Of a stretch of 64,000 nucleotides of DNA, positions 33,813-42,663 are shown in pieces (within the stretch, counting starts at the first letter, position 1; every line of letters starts with the position of its first letter). Location of the stretch: assembly GCA_942491735.1 (NCBI GenBank), contig CALOCN010000014.1, positions 1,798,001 through 1,862,000 on the forward strand, in the 5' to 3' direction. The notes beneath the pieces are model-generated. The model made no database searches, had not been told where the DNA came from, and saw only the letters and a program-made list of their open reading frames with translations. Made by a program: the position numbers and the translations under genes. The stretch comes from CALOCN01 sp942491735 (GTDB lineage: Bacteria > Eisenbacteria > RBG-16-71-46 > JABDJR01).

Positions 33813-34367
33813 ATGAAACCCTCGACTTCGCTCGGCCGCATCATCGCCCGACTCTGCATCGTCGGCATTCTCATGCTGGGGGTCCCGCCACGCCCCTGTG
33901 GGGCTCAAACGACCCCGGCCCCCGCGGATACGTCCGCGGTCAACCACTTCGAGCGGCTCTTTCTCACCCTGCAACCGGGGGCTACCCTACGCATCGAGAC
34001 GACGCCCGGGGTGCGGTCCCAGGGGGACTACACTGGGCTGCGGGGCGTCGACGTGTTGTTGATTCAGGACGCCGGCGACACGTTGGCCATTCCATTCCAG
34101 TCGGTCACGCGCGCGTGGGAGCGCGGGCGTCATGTGGATACCGGGATGCGGGTCGGAGCCATCGTCGGCGGCGTCGGCGGCGCCGGGTTTGGTGGGTTCG
34201 TGGGACTTGTGGTCAGCGCGCTCTGTGAGACCGGGGACTGTCCCGGCCCCGTGGGAGCGATCATCGTCGGGGCGCTGGTGGGAGGGGTGCTTGGGGTCAC
34301 CGCCGGCGTGATTCTGGGCGGGATCCTGGGTGCGGCCTTTCCGCGGTGGCAGGAGATGGGCTCATGA
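33813..34367 (+). CDS. Secreted glycine-zipper hypothetical protein
   Basis: 184 residues with signal peptide (IARLCIVGILMLGVPPRPCGA). A central ~70 residues (FERLFLTLQPGATLRIETTP, DVLLIQDAGDTLAIPFQSVT) look like a small beta domain. The C-terminal ~75 residues are very Gly-rich hydrophobic segments (GAIVGGVGGAGFGGFVGLVV, GAIIVGALVGGVLGVTAGVI) resembling glycine-zipper membrane inserts. Family not recognised. The next gene starts inside its stop (ATGA). It heads a five-gene coupled run to 40246. Confidence 0.65.
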   Translation: MKPSTSLGRIIARLCIVGILMLGVPPRPCGAQTTPAPADTSAVNHFERLFLTLQPGATLRIETTPGVRSQGDYTGLRGVDVLLIQDAGDTLAIPFQSVTRAWERGRHVDTGMRVGAIVGGVGGAGFGGFVGLVVSALCETGDCPGPVGAIIVGALVGGVLGVTAGVILGGILGAAFPRWQEMGS

Positions 34368-34870
34368 AACGTACTCTCCTGGTGACGATACTCCTGCTTG
34401 GCCTGCTTGCCGGAACGCGTTCGTCGGAAGCGGCGAAGTTCGGCTCCCTGTCGGCGCTCGGCGGGGGGACGGTAGGCTCCGATGGCGACGGAGCGGCACG
34501 GTTTGGCTGGCTGGCCCTGTTCAGCGCCGAGTTCCCGCCTTTTCTTGCCATAGGCCCCGAGTTAGGGTTCTTCCGGCCGCGCGAGGACGCCACCGTCCTT
34601 GTCCTGGGCCTCTCGGGTAGGCTGGAACCCGACTGGGCCCATGTCCGGCCGTATGCCACGGCCGGCGCGGGTGTCTACTTCTGGGACGATGATCCGCGCG
34701 GGGGAGCGAACTACATCGGGATTCATCTCGGCGCGGGTCTCCGCGTGCCTGCGCGGGCGCGATGGGCGGTCCGGTTGGACGCGCGTCTTCACCTTCAGGT
34801 CCAGGACCTGGCCTACGAGGATCGACTGGACTTCATGACCTATCTCCTGGGAATCCAGTATTCATGGTGA
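34364..34870 (+). CDS. Small outer-membrane beta-barrel protein
   Basis: 168 residues from the ATG at 34364 (AGGAG upstream, ATGA overlap with the preceding stop). Signal peptide MKRTLLVTILLLGLLAGTRSSEA. The mature part has alternating strands typical of an 8-stranded OmpA/OmpX-like barrel (RFGWLALFSAEFPPFLAIGP, VRPYATAGAGVYFW, IGIHLGAGLRVPARARWAVR, DARLHLQV) and ends YLLGIQYSW with a C-terminal aromatic. The exact family is not recognised. It overlaps the following lipoprotein gene by 7 bases. Confidence 0.7.
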   Translation: MKRTLLVTILLLGLLAGTRSSEAAKFGSLSALGGGTVGSDGDGAARFGWLALFSAEFPPFLAIGPELGFFRPREDATVLVLGLSGRLEPDWAHVRPYATAGAGVYFWDDDPRGGANYIGIHLGAGLRVPARARWAVRLDARLHLQVQDLAYEDRLDFMTYLLGIQYSW

Positions 34871-36816
34871 CTCGGAGCCTCGGACCGGCACTCCTGCTGG
34901 CATTGTCGGTGCTCGCATGCAGTGGCGGAGCCGGTGAGGATACCCCGGATGCGGAGTCCCGGGCCCTGGTGTTGATCGTCATCGACACGTTGCGAGGCGA
35001 CCGCATCGGCTGCATGGGTAGTAGCGTCGCAAGAACGCCGCACCTCGACGCGCTTGCCGCGCGGGGGGTGCGGTTCAGCCAGGCCATGACACCGGTTCCG
35101 GTCACCCTTCCCGCGGTGGCCAGCCTGCTCACCGGCAGGCTACCCATGCAGCACGGGGTGCGGGACAACGAGAAGTTCGTCCTGCGTTCCGGTGAGGTCA
35201 CCCTGGCCGAGCGGTTTCGGGAAGCCGGGTGGCGAACCGCGGCGGTGGTCGCCTCCTCGGTGCTCTCGCGCGATCGCGGGCTCGCCGAGGGGTTCGAGAC
35301 CTATGACGACGACTTCAAGGGTCCCTACCCTGTCTACAATCCCAAGCACAAGTTCGCCAACCTCAAGTACGCCACCACCCGTCGGCGCGCGGACACCGTG
35401 ACCAATCTTGCCGTGGACGCGGTTCGTGGGTTTGCCGGGGATCCCTTCTTCCTGTTTCTCCACTACTTCGACGTGCACACCATCTACGACCCACCGCCCC
35501 CCTACAGTTCATGGCACCCCGGCCGTGCCTACGACGCGGAAGTGTCGTTCGTCGATGCGGAGATCGGGCGGTTCCTGGTGACCCTTCAGCGGGAGCGGCC
35601 CGACGCGACGGTCATGGTGGTCTCGGACCATGGGGAGGGACTGGGCGAACACGGCGAGACCCTGCACGGATTCCTCCTCTACGAGTCCACGCTGCATGTG
35701 GTGTCGATCGTGGCTGGGCCCGGGCTCCCGCAGGGAGCGGTGCGGGAGGACCCCATCAGTCTGGTGGATGTGGAGCCCACGTTGGCGGGGTGGTTCGGGC
35801 TTCCTTCCGTGCAACCCGAACGGGACGGTCGCGCCTTGTCACGGGACACTCCGGAGACCGATCCCGCCCCGCTCTACGCCGAGACCATGCGCACCCTCGT
35901 TTCCTACGGATGGAGCGAACTGCGGGCGATTCGCAAGGGTCCGCACAAGGCCATTTTTGGTCCGGAGAACGAACTCTACGATCTTTCCGTCGACCCGGCG
36001 GAGGTCGAGGACCTCGGGAGCGTGCCTCCCATGGACACCCTGAGAGGGGAGTTGGAGACGCTGATCGGTGCGGAGACCCGGGAACGGGTGCTTGCCTCCG
36101 CCGTGTCCGACCCCGACCCGGAACGCACCGAGGTCCTGGCCAGTCTTGGTTACATTGGCGAGACCGAGACCGCGAAGCCGTCCGCGCAGGGGAGTTTTCC
36201 GCATCCCCGGGACGAGTTGGAGAAGTGGGTGCAGCGCCAGAAAAACAAGGACAGGGTTCGCGCCGCCGCCCTACGATTGGATGCGGGAGACGTACAGGAG
36301 GCCATGGAACACTTCAACACGGTGCTGGAGAATGAACCGGACAATACGGACGCCCTGGCCGGCCGCGGTCTGGCCCGCACACGATCGGGAGACGCCGGGG
36401 GGTGGGCTGACATCGAGCGCACCCTGGAAATCAAGCCGGATCACGTCCTGGCCCTGACCTTGACCGCGATTCGGGAAGAGGAACGTGGAGAGATCACCCT
36501 GGCCCTTGAGTACTGGCGACAGGTCCTGGAGGCGGAGCACCCGACCGGGGTGAGCCCGTTCATGGCCCTGCTCGACCGGAGCAGCGCTTCCGACGACCTG
36601 ACCAACCACGCCGCCACGGTGCGCCGTGAGGCGCAGGCCCGCCCCTCGGATCCTGTCGCGCAGTTGGACCTGGGAATCGTCGAGTGCCGCCTGGGCCGTC
36701 CCCAACCGGGGGAGACGGCGTTTCGTGCGTTCCTGGATCTGACCCGGGACGAGGAAGCCTACGTCACCACGCGCGCCGCGATCCTCGATCGCTTTGGAGC
36801 GGGCCGGACCCCATGA
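34864..36816 (+). CDS. Sulfatase-fold (alkaline phosphatase superfamily) lipoprotein with C-terminal TPR region
   Basis: 650 residues from the ATG at 34864; lipobox LSVLAC gives an envelope anchor. Sulfatase-fold motifs: LIVIDTLRGDRIG (metal Asp), TPHLDALAARGVRFSQAM, TLPAVASLLTGRLP, LHYFDVHTIYDPPPPY, VVSDHGEGLGEHG. At the nucleophile site the formylglycine signature C/S-x-P-x-R is replaced by Thr81-Leu-Pro-Ala-Val, so it cannot be a formylglycine sulfatase; Thr is the nucleophile in phosphodiesterase/phosphotransferase members. From ~460 to the end are TPR-like repeats (AMEHFNTVLENEPDNTDALA, ALEYWRQVLEAEHPTG). The stop overlaps the next gene by 4 bases. Confidence 0.87.
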   Translation: MVTRSLGPALLLALSVLACSGGAGEDTPDAESRALVLIVIDTLRGDRIGCMGSSVARTPHLDALAARGVRFSQAMTPVPVTLPAVASLLTGRLPMQHGVRDNEKFVLRSGEVTLAERFREAGWRTAAVVASSVLSRDRGLAEGFETYDDDFKGPYPVYNPKHKFANLKYATTRRRADTVTNLAVDAVRGFAGDPFFLFLHYFDVHTIYDPPPPYSSWHPGRAYDAEVSFVDAEIGRFLVTLQRERPDATVMVVSDHGEGLGEHGETLHGFLLYESTLHVVSIVAGPGLPQGAVREDPISLVDVEPTLAGWFGLPSVQPERDGRALSRDTPETDPAPLYAETMRTLVSYGWSELRAIRKGPHKAIFGPENELYDLSVDPAEVEDLGSVPPMDTLRGELETLIGAETRERVLASAVSDPDPERTEVLASLGYIGETETAKPSAQGSFPHPRDELEKWVQRQKNKDRVRAAALRLDAGDVQEAMEHFNTVLENEPDNTDALAGRGLARTRSGDAGGWADIERTLEIKPDHVLALTLTAIREEERGEITLALEYWRQVLEAEHPTGVSPFMALLDRSSASDDLTNHAATVRREAQARPSDPVAQLDLGIVECRLGRPQPGETAFRAFLDLTRDEEAYVTTRAAILDRFGAGRTP

Positions 36817-39179
36817 CCGCGTCGCGTTTCCCCTTGGCCCTGGGCCTCCTCGCTCTCCTCGTCGCATTCGGTTCCTCGCCGGTCGATCCGGAACTCCAGG
36901 CCGGGGCGCGCGGTTGGGTCGACGGCGACATCCTCACGCGACTCAACCCGGAGCAGCAGTCCCTGCTTCTGCGATCGCTGAGCGCGCCCCCCGGGCTGCG
37001 ACCGGTGTTCTGCTGGGTCGAGGGCAGCGATCCGGACATCGTGGCCGCGTTCGATCCCCGGTCCGGTCTGTCCGGCACCGCATTCGAGTTGGTCAACCGG
37101 TGGACCACCACAGCCACCAACGGCAGTGGTCTCGCCGGAAACAGCCCCATCACCCTCACCTGGGGGATAGCTCCGGACGGCACCCGCAACGAGGACGGGT
37201 CCCGGCCGGGCACCAGCCGTCTCATCAGCGCGTTCGACAACCAGTTCGGGGCGGGACCGGGCGGGGACGATCTGACCCAACGCCCCTGGTTTCCCTTCTT
37301 CTCGCGGGTGTTCGACCGCTGGGCGGAGCTGATCGGTGTGCGCTATGTCTACGAGCCGAACGACGACGGCGCCGACTTCGCGGTCAGCCCCGGTGTCCTC
37401 GGCGTGCGCCCCGATGTCCGCATCAGCGGCTACTCGGTGGACGGGACCCAGGGGAGCAACATCTTCGGGTTCAACTATTTCCCCAACGTCGGGGACATGG
37501 TGCTCGACCTCGACAACATCGGCTTCATGGGTCTGGCCACCAACGAGCATCGGGCGTTGCGGAATCTGGTCGCCCACGAACACGGACATGGTCTCGGGAT
37601 CGCGCACACCTGTCCCGAGGACGGCTCCAAGCTCATGGAACCGACCATTCGCACGAACTTCGACGGTCCCCAGCTGGACGATCAGCTCTCGGGACACGTG
37701 AACTACGGGGACTGGCTGGAGCACCCCGTGCGCAACGACCTCCCGTCGACCGCCACCCTGCTTGACCCGGTGCCGGGGGATACCCTGGAGGTCCCGCTGC
37801 TCAGCCTGGACGGGGCCTTGGACGCCGACTACTTCAGGATCAGCCTCGCCCCCACCATGAAACTCACCGTCCGCGTCGTTCCGGTGGGGGAGACCTATCT
37901 GGTCGCCCCCCAGGACGCGGCTTGCAGCAGCGGGTTCCCGTTCGATGCGGGAAGCAACAACGACCCGACCCTTCAGATCCTGCGCGAGGACGGCGCGACC
38001 CTGGTCGTCTCCGGACCCACCCTTCCCGCGGGGAACGAGGAGTTCGTCGAGGCGTTTCCCTTCCCGGATGGCGGCACCTACTACATCGCGGTCACCCTGG
38101 CCCGTGCCGTGGATCAGCCACAGATCTACACGTTGCAGGTATTCGTGGATCCGGGCGCGCCTCCCTCGGCCCAGTGCCGGGACGTGGGTTCCTGTTCGCC
38201 GAACGTCTCCGCGCTCCGGGTGAACCAGGGTTCGAACGACCCGGACGGGGATCCGCTGGAGTTCCGTCTGGAGCCGCCCGCGCCCTTTCCTCCCGGGGAG
38301 ACGCCGGTCCTGTTCATCGCCACCGACGGGTTCTGGGCCGACACCTGCAGCGCCACCATCACCGTCAACGCGTCCCCCTCGGCGCGTTGTGACACCCTGT
38401 TCGTGGTGGACGCGGATACCACCGGCGGTTGCGGCCCGGTTGCGGTGACCGCGCAGATGTTGGACTCCGGCTCCATGGATCCCGATGGGGACGAGGTCGT
38501 GTTGTCCCTGGATCCACCCGGTCCCTATGCCGTCGGAAGTACGCCGGTCAACTTCATCGCCACCGATGCGTGTGGTTCCGCGGACACCTGCGCGACCACG
38601 GTGACCGTGCGGTGCGCAACCCCGGTGCGGGTGGTTGCCTTCACGGCGGCCCGAACGGAAGGGGGAGCCCGGCTCCGCTGGGAAATCACGGACGTGGTCG
38701 ATCACGCGGGCTTCGAGGTGTATCGCGAGGGTCCGTCCGGGGAACGCGTGCGTTTGGGTGGCGCGTTGATCGTCTCCGCGCCGGTGGACGGGTTCCTGGA
38801 CCCGGCCCCTCCCCGCGAAGGGGGACGGTACTGGCTTCTTGAAGTGGGGCGCACCGGCGCCCGTACCTGGCACGGTCCCGCGGTGCTCCCGCCCCTCGTG
38901 GGGGGGGCTGTCCTGGCCCGCCCGGCTCCCAATCCGTTTCGGGCAACCACCCGGATTGCCTTCTCGCTTGCGGAGCCCGGCGCGATCCGTGTGGTCATCT
39001 TCGACGCGCGGGGTGCCCGGGTACGGCGTCTCTGGGATGGACCCCGTGATGCGGGGACCCACGTGCTGACCTGGGACGGCCGCACCGACGACGGGAGCCT
39101 CGCCGCGACCGGACTCTACTTCGTCCGGCTCGACACCCCCCTGGAGCATCGTGTGCGCAAGGTGCTCCGGATACCCTAG
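36813..39179 (+). CDS. Secreted matrixin-like (M10) metalloprotease with PPC, Ig-like and FlgD-like domains
   Basis: 788 residues from the ATG at 36813 (ATGA overlap with the previous stop). Signal peptide FPLALGLLALLVAFGSS. The catalytic domain (~60-310) has SPITLTWGIAPDGT early, then VAHEHGHGLGIAHTCPEDGS with zinc ligands from His255 and a Met-turn in SKLMEPTI, the HExxHxxGxxH of matrixins. Next come a PPC-like domain (~325-450, DADYFRISLAPTMKLTVRV), two Cys-rich Ig-like stretches with DPDGDPLEF and DPDGDEVV, and a C-terminal FlgD-like Ig fold (RPAPNPFRATTRIAF, WDGRTDDGSLAATGLYFVRL). The same tail type ends the M43 protease at 16-19 kb, which suggests a shared secretion or attachment route. 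Confidence 0.87.
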   Translation: MTASRFPLALGLLALLVAFGSSPVDPELQAGARGWVDGDILTRLNPEQQSLLLRSLSAPPGLRPVFCWVEGSDPDIVAAFDPRSGLSGTAFELVNRWTTTATNGSGLAGNSPITLTWGIAPDGTRNEDGSRPGTSRLISAFDNQFGAGPGGDDLTQRPWFPFFSRVFDRWAELIGVRYVYEPNDDGADFAVSPGVLGVRPDVRISGYSVDGTQGSNIFGFNYFPNVGDMVLDLDNIGFMGLATNEHRALRNLVAHEHGHGLGIAHTCPEDGSKLMEPTIRTNFDGPQLDDQLSGHVNYGDWLEHPVRNDLPSTATLLDPVPGDTLEVPLLSLDGALDADYFRISLAPTMKLTVRVVPVGETYLVAPQDAACSSGFPFDAGSNNDPTLQILREDGATLVVSGPTLPAGNEEFVEAFPFPDGGTYYIAVTLARAVDQPQIYTLQVFVDPGAPPSAQCRDVGSCSPNVSALRVNQGSNDPDGDPLEFRLEPPAPFPPGETPVLFIATDGFWADTCSATITVNASPSARCDTLFVVDADTTGGCGPVAVTAQMLDSGSMDPDGDEVVLSLDPPGPYAVGSTPVNFIATDACGSADTCATTVTVRCATPVRVVAFTAARTEGGARLRWEITDVVDHAGFEVYREGPSGERVRLGGALIVSAPVDGFLDPAPPREGGRYWLLEVGRTGARTWHGPAVLPPLVGGAVLARPAPNPFRATTRIAFSLAEPGAIRVVIFDARGARVRRLWDGPRDAGTHVLTWDGRTDDGSLAATGLYFVRLDTPLEHRVRKVLRIP

Positions 39180-40246
39180 TGCGTTCCTACCGGTTGCGTC
39201 GCCTTGCCGCGGGCATGGTCTTGGCCACCGCCTCGGTGGTTGTCGTGCTGCTCCTCCTCGAGGTCCTGCTGCGCGTGTTCCAGGTCCAGTGGCCCGATCC
39301 GTTGTCCCGGGGAGGGAACGGACGCCTTCTCGCCGCGTCGCCGGTTCAACTGGGCTGCCTGCCGGACCCCGAACTGGGATGGGTGCTGCCCCCCTCGGCC
39401 GACGGGATCTTTCCATCCGGAATCCATCCGATCCGCCTGCGCACCAACGGCCTGGGCTTGCGCGCCGAGCCGCCTCCCTTCACGGGTCGGCCCCGTGTCC
39501 TGGTCCTGGGGGATTCCTATCTCTTCGGGTGGGGCGTACCGAGGGATATCATGGCCACCACGCAGCTCGAGGCGCGGCTGCGGTCCGTGTATCCGGGCGC
39601 CCAGGTCATCAACGCCTGCGTTCCCGGGTATGGACTGGGACAGGCGTTGACCCAGTGGAAGCGCGTGGCCGGGGCCGTGGATCCGGATCTGGTCCTGGTG
39701 TCCCTCTCGCTGGCCAACGATGGTGCGGATGAACTGCGCTACCGGCGGTTCCTCCAGGACCCGGAAGCCGGGTACCATGCGGGTCCGCGCGATCCGGGCT
39801 CGGCATTCTCACGGGCCATCCGGGCCAGTCGCGTGTTGTCCTGGCTGGATGATCACACCCTGGCCCTTCAACTCAACCTCCAGGGCGCGGGTCCCGCCGC
39901 GACGAACCTCATGGAGAGCCGGATCCGGGAACTCGCCGCCGCGGTGTCGCCCCGTCCCCTGGTTCTGCTCCTCCTGCCCCGGCAGGCCGAGGTGGAACCG
40001 ACCGGCGCCCGCGGGTTGCTGGTTCCGGTATTCACCCGGAGCGCCCGGCGCATGGCAACGAAGGCCGGGACGGAGGAATGGGTGGCCCGGGTCATCGATG
40101 TGACCCCCGCCTTGAGACGGGGGCGTGGATCCCTCGACCTGTTCCTGGCCGGGGACTCCCACTGGGGCGCGGCGGGAAACCGGGTGGTCGCGGACACCCT
40201 GGCGCAGGCCCTTCTGGAGGGGTTGATGCCGGCTCCAGGGCCCTGA
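39179..40246 (+). CDS. Membrane-anchored SGNH/GDSL hydrolase-like protein
   Basis: 355 residues from GTG at 39179, sharing one base with the previous stop. One N-terminal membrane helix (LAAGMVLATASVVVVLLLLE) anchors it, with the rest outside. SGNH motifs: VLVLGDSYLFGWGVP (block I, nucleophile Ser), VINACVPGYGLGQ (block II Gly), SLSLANDGADEL (block III Asn region), and LAGDSHWGAAGN (block V Asp and His). Members are esterases and O-acetyl transfer or hydrolysis enzymes acting on glycans. Last gene of the coupled five-gene run. Confidence 0.83.
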   Translation: MRSYRLRRLAAGMVLATASVVVVLLLLEVLLRVFQVQWPDPLSRGGNGRLLAASPVQLGCLPDPELGWVLPPSADGIFPSGIHPIRLRTNGLGLRAEPPPFTGRPRVLVLGDSYLFGWGVPRDIMATTQLEARLRSVYPGAQVINACVPGYGLGQALTQWKRVAGAVDPDLVLVSLSLANDGADELRYRRFLQDPEAGYHAGPRDPGSAFSRAIRASRVLSWLDDHTLALQLNLQGAGPAATNLMESRIRELAAAVSPRPLVLLLLPRQAEVEPTGARGLLVPVFTRSARRMATKAGTEEWVARVIDVTPALRRGRGSLDLFLAGDSHWGAAGNRVVADTLAQALLEGLMPAPGP

Positions 40247-40350
40247 AGGGGGTTCTGGAATCCCGGGTGGCCCCGGCTGGGCTCGGAGGGTACAATGCCC
40301 GCCTCTTTTCGTCGGACGAAATGATTCACGAGCAAAGGAGCTACGAGCCG

Positions 40351-41094
40351 ATGACACGGATCCTGATTCTCAGTGCGGTGGCTACTGCCGCCATGCTTAT
40401 CGCCGGTTGCACCGGCGGCGGCGGCGACACGGCGGAGACAGCCGACAGCGCCGCTCCTCCGACCGCGAAGGCCGAGCCGGAGACCAAACCCACGGAAAAG
40501 GCAGAGGAGCCCGCCAAGGCGGGGAACCCGCTCATGGACCCCAGCAGCTTGAACGCCCAGGCCCCCGCCACCTTCAAGGCGAAGTTCGAAACCACGAAGG
40601 GGGATATCGTCATCCAGTTCAACCGCGAGTGGGCGCCCCTGGGCGTGGATCGCGTGTTCAACCTGATCGGTAACGGCTACTACGACAACGCCCGTTTCTA
40701 CCGGGTGCTGACCGGGTTCATGGCCCAGTTCGGGATGCATGCCGATCCAAAGATCAACGCGGCCTGGCAGGGCGCCCGGTTCAAGGATGACCCGGTGACC
40801 CAGAGCAACACGCGTGGCATGGTGACCTTCGCCACCGGTGGACCCAACACCCGGACCACCCAGCTCTTCATCAACTACGGGAACAACGCCGGGCTGGACA
40901 AGCAGGGCTTCTCGCCGATTGGTGAAGTGATCGAGGGAATGGAAGCCGCGGATGCACTCTACGCCGCCTATGGCGAAGGAGCTCCCCGGGGATCCGGGCC
41001 CTCGCAGCAGATCATTGCCCAGCGTGGGAATGCCTACCTCGAAGCGGACTTCCCCAAGCTCGACTACATCAAGAAGGCGAGCATCGTGAAGTAG
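40351..41094 (+). CDS. Peptidyl-prolyl cis-trans isomerase, cyclophilin type, lipoprotein
   Basis: 247 residues from the ATG at 40351 (AAGGAG 10 bases upstream). Lipoprotein signal ending LIAGC, then a disordered Thr/Ala/Lys/Glu-rich linker to residue ~65. Cyclophilin domain: TTKGDIVIQFNREWAPLGVD, GYYDNARFYRVLTGFMAQFG, FATGGPNTRTTQLFINYGNN, GFSPIGEVIEGMEAADALY. The key catalytic region FYRV..GFMAQ is kept (compare FHRVIPGFMIQ; the usual His is Tyr). A periplasmic folding helper on the outer or inner membrane. A strong terminator follows at 41115. Confidence 0.92.
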   Translation: MTRILILSAVATAAMLIAGCTGGGGDTAETADSAAPPTAKAEPETKPTEKAEEPAKAGNPLMDPSSLNAQAPATFKAKFETTKGDIVIQFNREWAPLGVDRVFNLIGNGYYDNARFYRVLTGFMAQFGMHADPKINAAWQGARFKDDPVTQSNTRGMVTFATGGPNTRTTQLFINYGNNAGLDKQGFSPIGEVIEGMEAADALYAAYGEGAPRGSGPSQQIIAQRGNAYLEADFPKLDYIKKASIVK

Positions 41095-41114
41095 GAGCCC
41101 CCGGCTCCGGTTGG

Positions 41115-41164
41115 AACGAGGAACGCCGCGAAGCCCAATGGGTTCCGCGGCGTTCCTCGTTTCC
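41115..41164. terminator. Strong hairpin between convergent genes, likely bidirectional terminator
   Basis: A perfect 16-bp stem: AACGAGGAACGCCGCG (41115-41130) pairs with 41146-41161, loop of 15 bases, followed by a short T run (41160-41163) on the plus strand. On the minus strand the stem starts AACGAGG and is preceded by the M48 gene end. It separates the cyclophilin gene from the convergent M48 protease gene. Confidence 0.83.
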
Positions 41165-41177
41165 GGTCGAAGCAGAT

Positions 41178-42647
41178 CTAGGGAAGCTGGCCGCCCACCA
41201 CCCGCTTGATCAGCATGCCACGGTTGAGGCGCTCATCAGCCACGATGCGGTTGATGTTGAGGATTTCCTGGTCCGGCACCGAGGAGGGAAACTCCTTGAG
41301 GAACTCGGTGAAGAACATGGAGCGGGGTACCTCCACGATCTCCAGCCTGGCCCCCTGGACCGCGAGCACCCGGGTGTCCGTTTCCTCGCGGAAGGTGCGG
41401 ATGGACTGGAACACCAGGTCCCCGTTCCCCGACCAGGAGGAACGCACGCCGTAACCCATCAGCTGGTAGATGTTGCCGCCGTACGCGATGAAGAAGACCA
41501 CGCCGTCCAGCGGCGTCCCGTCACTCTGGGCCGAGAACTCGGCGAACCGGGCGGAAAGACCGTTGACCGTCTCGTTCCGGGGCGTCCCGACCTGGATTCC
41601 CTCCTGGCCCGTGAAGGCCGTCATGGCAGCCTCCACGCTATCCGACTCGGGATCCAGGGTGAGCAGCATCATGGCATTCTGCTCCGGGTTGATGGCGCCG
41701 ACCATGGTCTTCTGGTTCACCGTTTCCCACCCCCTCGGGAAGGCCAGACGGAACGCCATGTCCGGGTGATGAAAGAGACCGTCCTTGAAGTAGCCCTCGC
41801 GCGGATTGATCCCGTAGGTCATGCCGTCCATGCGAAGCAGGTAGGCATTGCGGTTCACCTGGTAGCCCGAGTAGTCCACCGGGGACTCGGCGATGATCCG
41901 TTTCAGCTCGGCTTCCCGATTCTCGGGGTACGGGTGGGTGAGCTGCCACTCGGGAAGACGTCCCGACCCGCCCGAGACGATGCCCAGGGTCTTCATCACC
42001 CCGATCAGGGCGTTGGGGTCGTAGTCGAGCCGGGTCATGTAGCGCACGCCCAGGGCATCGGACTGGGACTCGTCCCCACGGTTGTAGCTCAGGTTCATCA
42101 TCTGGACACCCTGCATGATGGCTTCACCGTGCCGGCGGAACTCGGAGGAGACGATCATGCCCACGCCCATCCCGATCTGCGACAGCTGCTGCCGCGTGAT
42201 CTGGTTCACTGAATGGCGTGCGGTGATGTGTCCCACCTCGTGCCCCATCACGCCGACCAGCTCCGCCTCCGAGTTGAGGGAGGCCATGATGCCCCGGGTG
42301 ATGTAGATGAACCCGCCGGGCACCGCGAAGGCGTTGACCGTCGGATCGTCGACCAGGCGAAAGGTCCAGGGGAGCTGCGGCCGTTCCGAGACCTCGGCCA
42401 GGCTCTGACCGAGGTCGTCGATGTACTTCTGCAGCAAGGGGTCGTCGTAGAGGCCGTAGCTTGCCGAGATGGCCGGGTCCGCTTCTTCTCCCATGGCGAT
42501 CTCCTGGGCTTCGCTGACCAGGGAGATCTGTCGTTTGCCGGTGGCCGGGTTGATCGCGCAGCCGGTCAGCACCGTCGCGAGGGTCAGGAGCAGCGCCGCG
42601 GGAAGAAGGCTACGGCGAAACGAATGTGGCGTGAACAGGATCATCAT
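41178..42647 (-). CDS. M48-family metalloprotease lipoprotein (BepA/LoiP-like)
   Basis: 489 residues; ATG at 42647 with GGAGGAG upstream. Lipobox ATVLTGC. The M48 domain (~40-260) has VNAFAVPGGFIYITRGIM, HEVGHITARHSV (HExxH) and SYNRGDESQSDALGVRYM with the third zinc ligand. Signature phrases NPATGKRQISLVSEAQEIAM and DYDPNALIGVM match envelope M48 peptidases that degrade misassembled outer-membrane proteins. The C-terminal ~200 residues are an extra domain (FRLAFPRGWETVNQKTMVGA, VFFIAYGGNIYQLMGYG), seen in some M48 lipoproteins. It follows tamB on the same strand, 16 bp apart, which fits an outer-membrane quality-control role. Confidence 0.92.
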   Translation of the reverse strand: MMILFTPHSFRRSLLPAALLLTLATVLTGCAINPATGKRQISLVSEAQEIAMGEEADPAISASYGLYDDPLLQKYIDDLGQSLAEVSERPQLPWTFRLVDDPTVNAFAVPGGFIYITRGIMASLNSEAELVGVMGHEVGHITARHSVNQITRQQLSQIGMGVGMIVSSEFRRHGEAIMQGVQMMNLSYNRGDESQSDALGVRYMTRLDYDPNALIGVMKTLGIVSGGSGRLPEWQLTHPYPENREAELKRIIAESPVDYSGYQVNRNAYLLRMDGMTYGINPREGYFKDGLFHHPDMAFRLAFPRGWETVNQKTMVGAINPEQNAMMLLTLDPESDSVEAAMTAFTGQEGIQVGTPRNETVNGLSARFAEFSAQSDGTPLDGVVFFIAYGGNIYQLMGYGVRSSWSGNGDLVFQSIRTFREETDTRVLAVQGARLEIVEVPRSMFFTEFLKEFPSSVPDQEILNINRIVADERLNRGMLIKRVVGGQLP

Positions 42648-42663
42648 GACTCTCCTCCGGCGA

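Noticed and set aside
33743..33834. 16-bp direct repeat as a mobile-element target duplication
   Set aside because: There are no terminal inverted repeats or transposase between the copies and the second copy lies inside coding sequence; likely chance or a small slippage event.
36759..39416. 885-codon minus-strand frame opposite the matrixin-like protease
   Set aside because: No domain and no ribosome site; the plus strand has a signal peptide, zinc motif and C-terminal domain.
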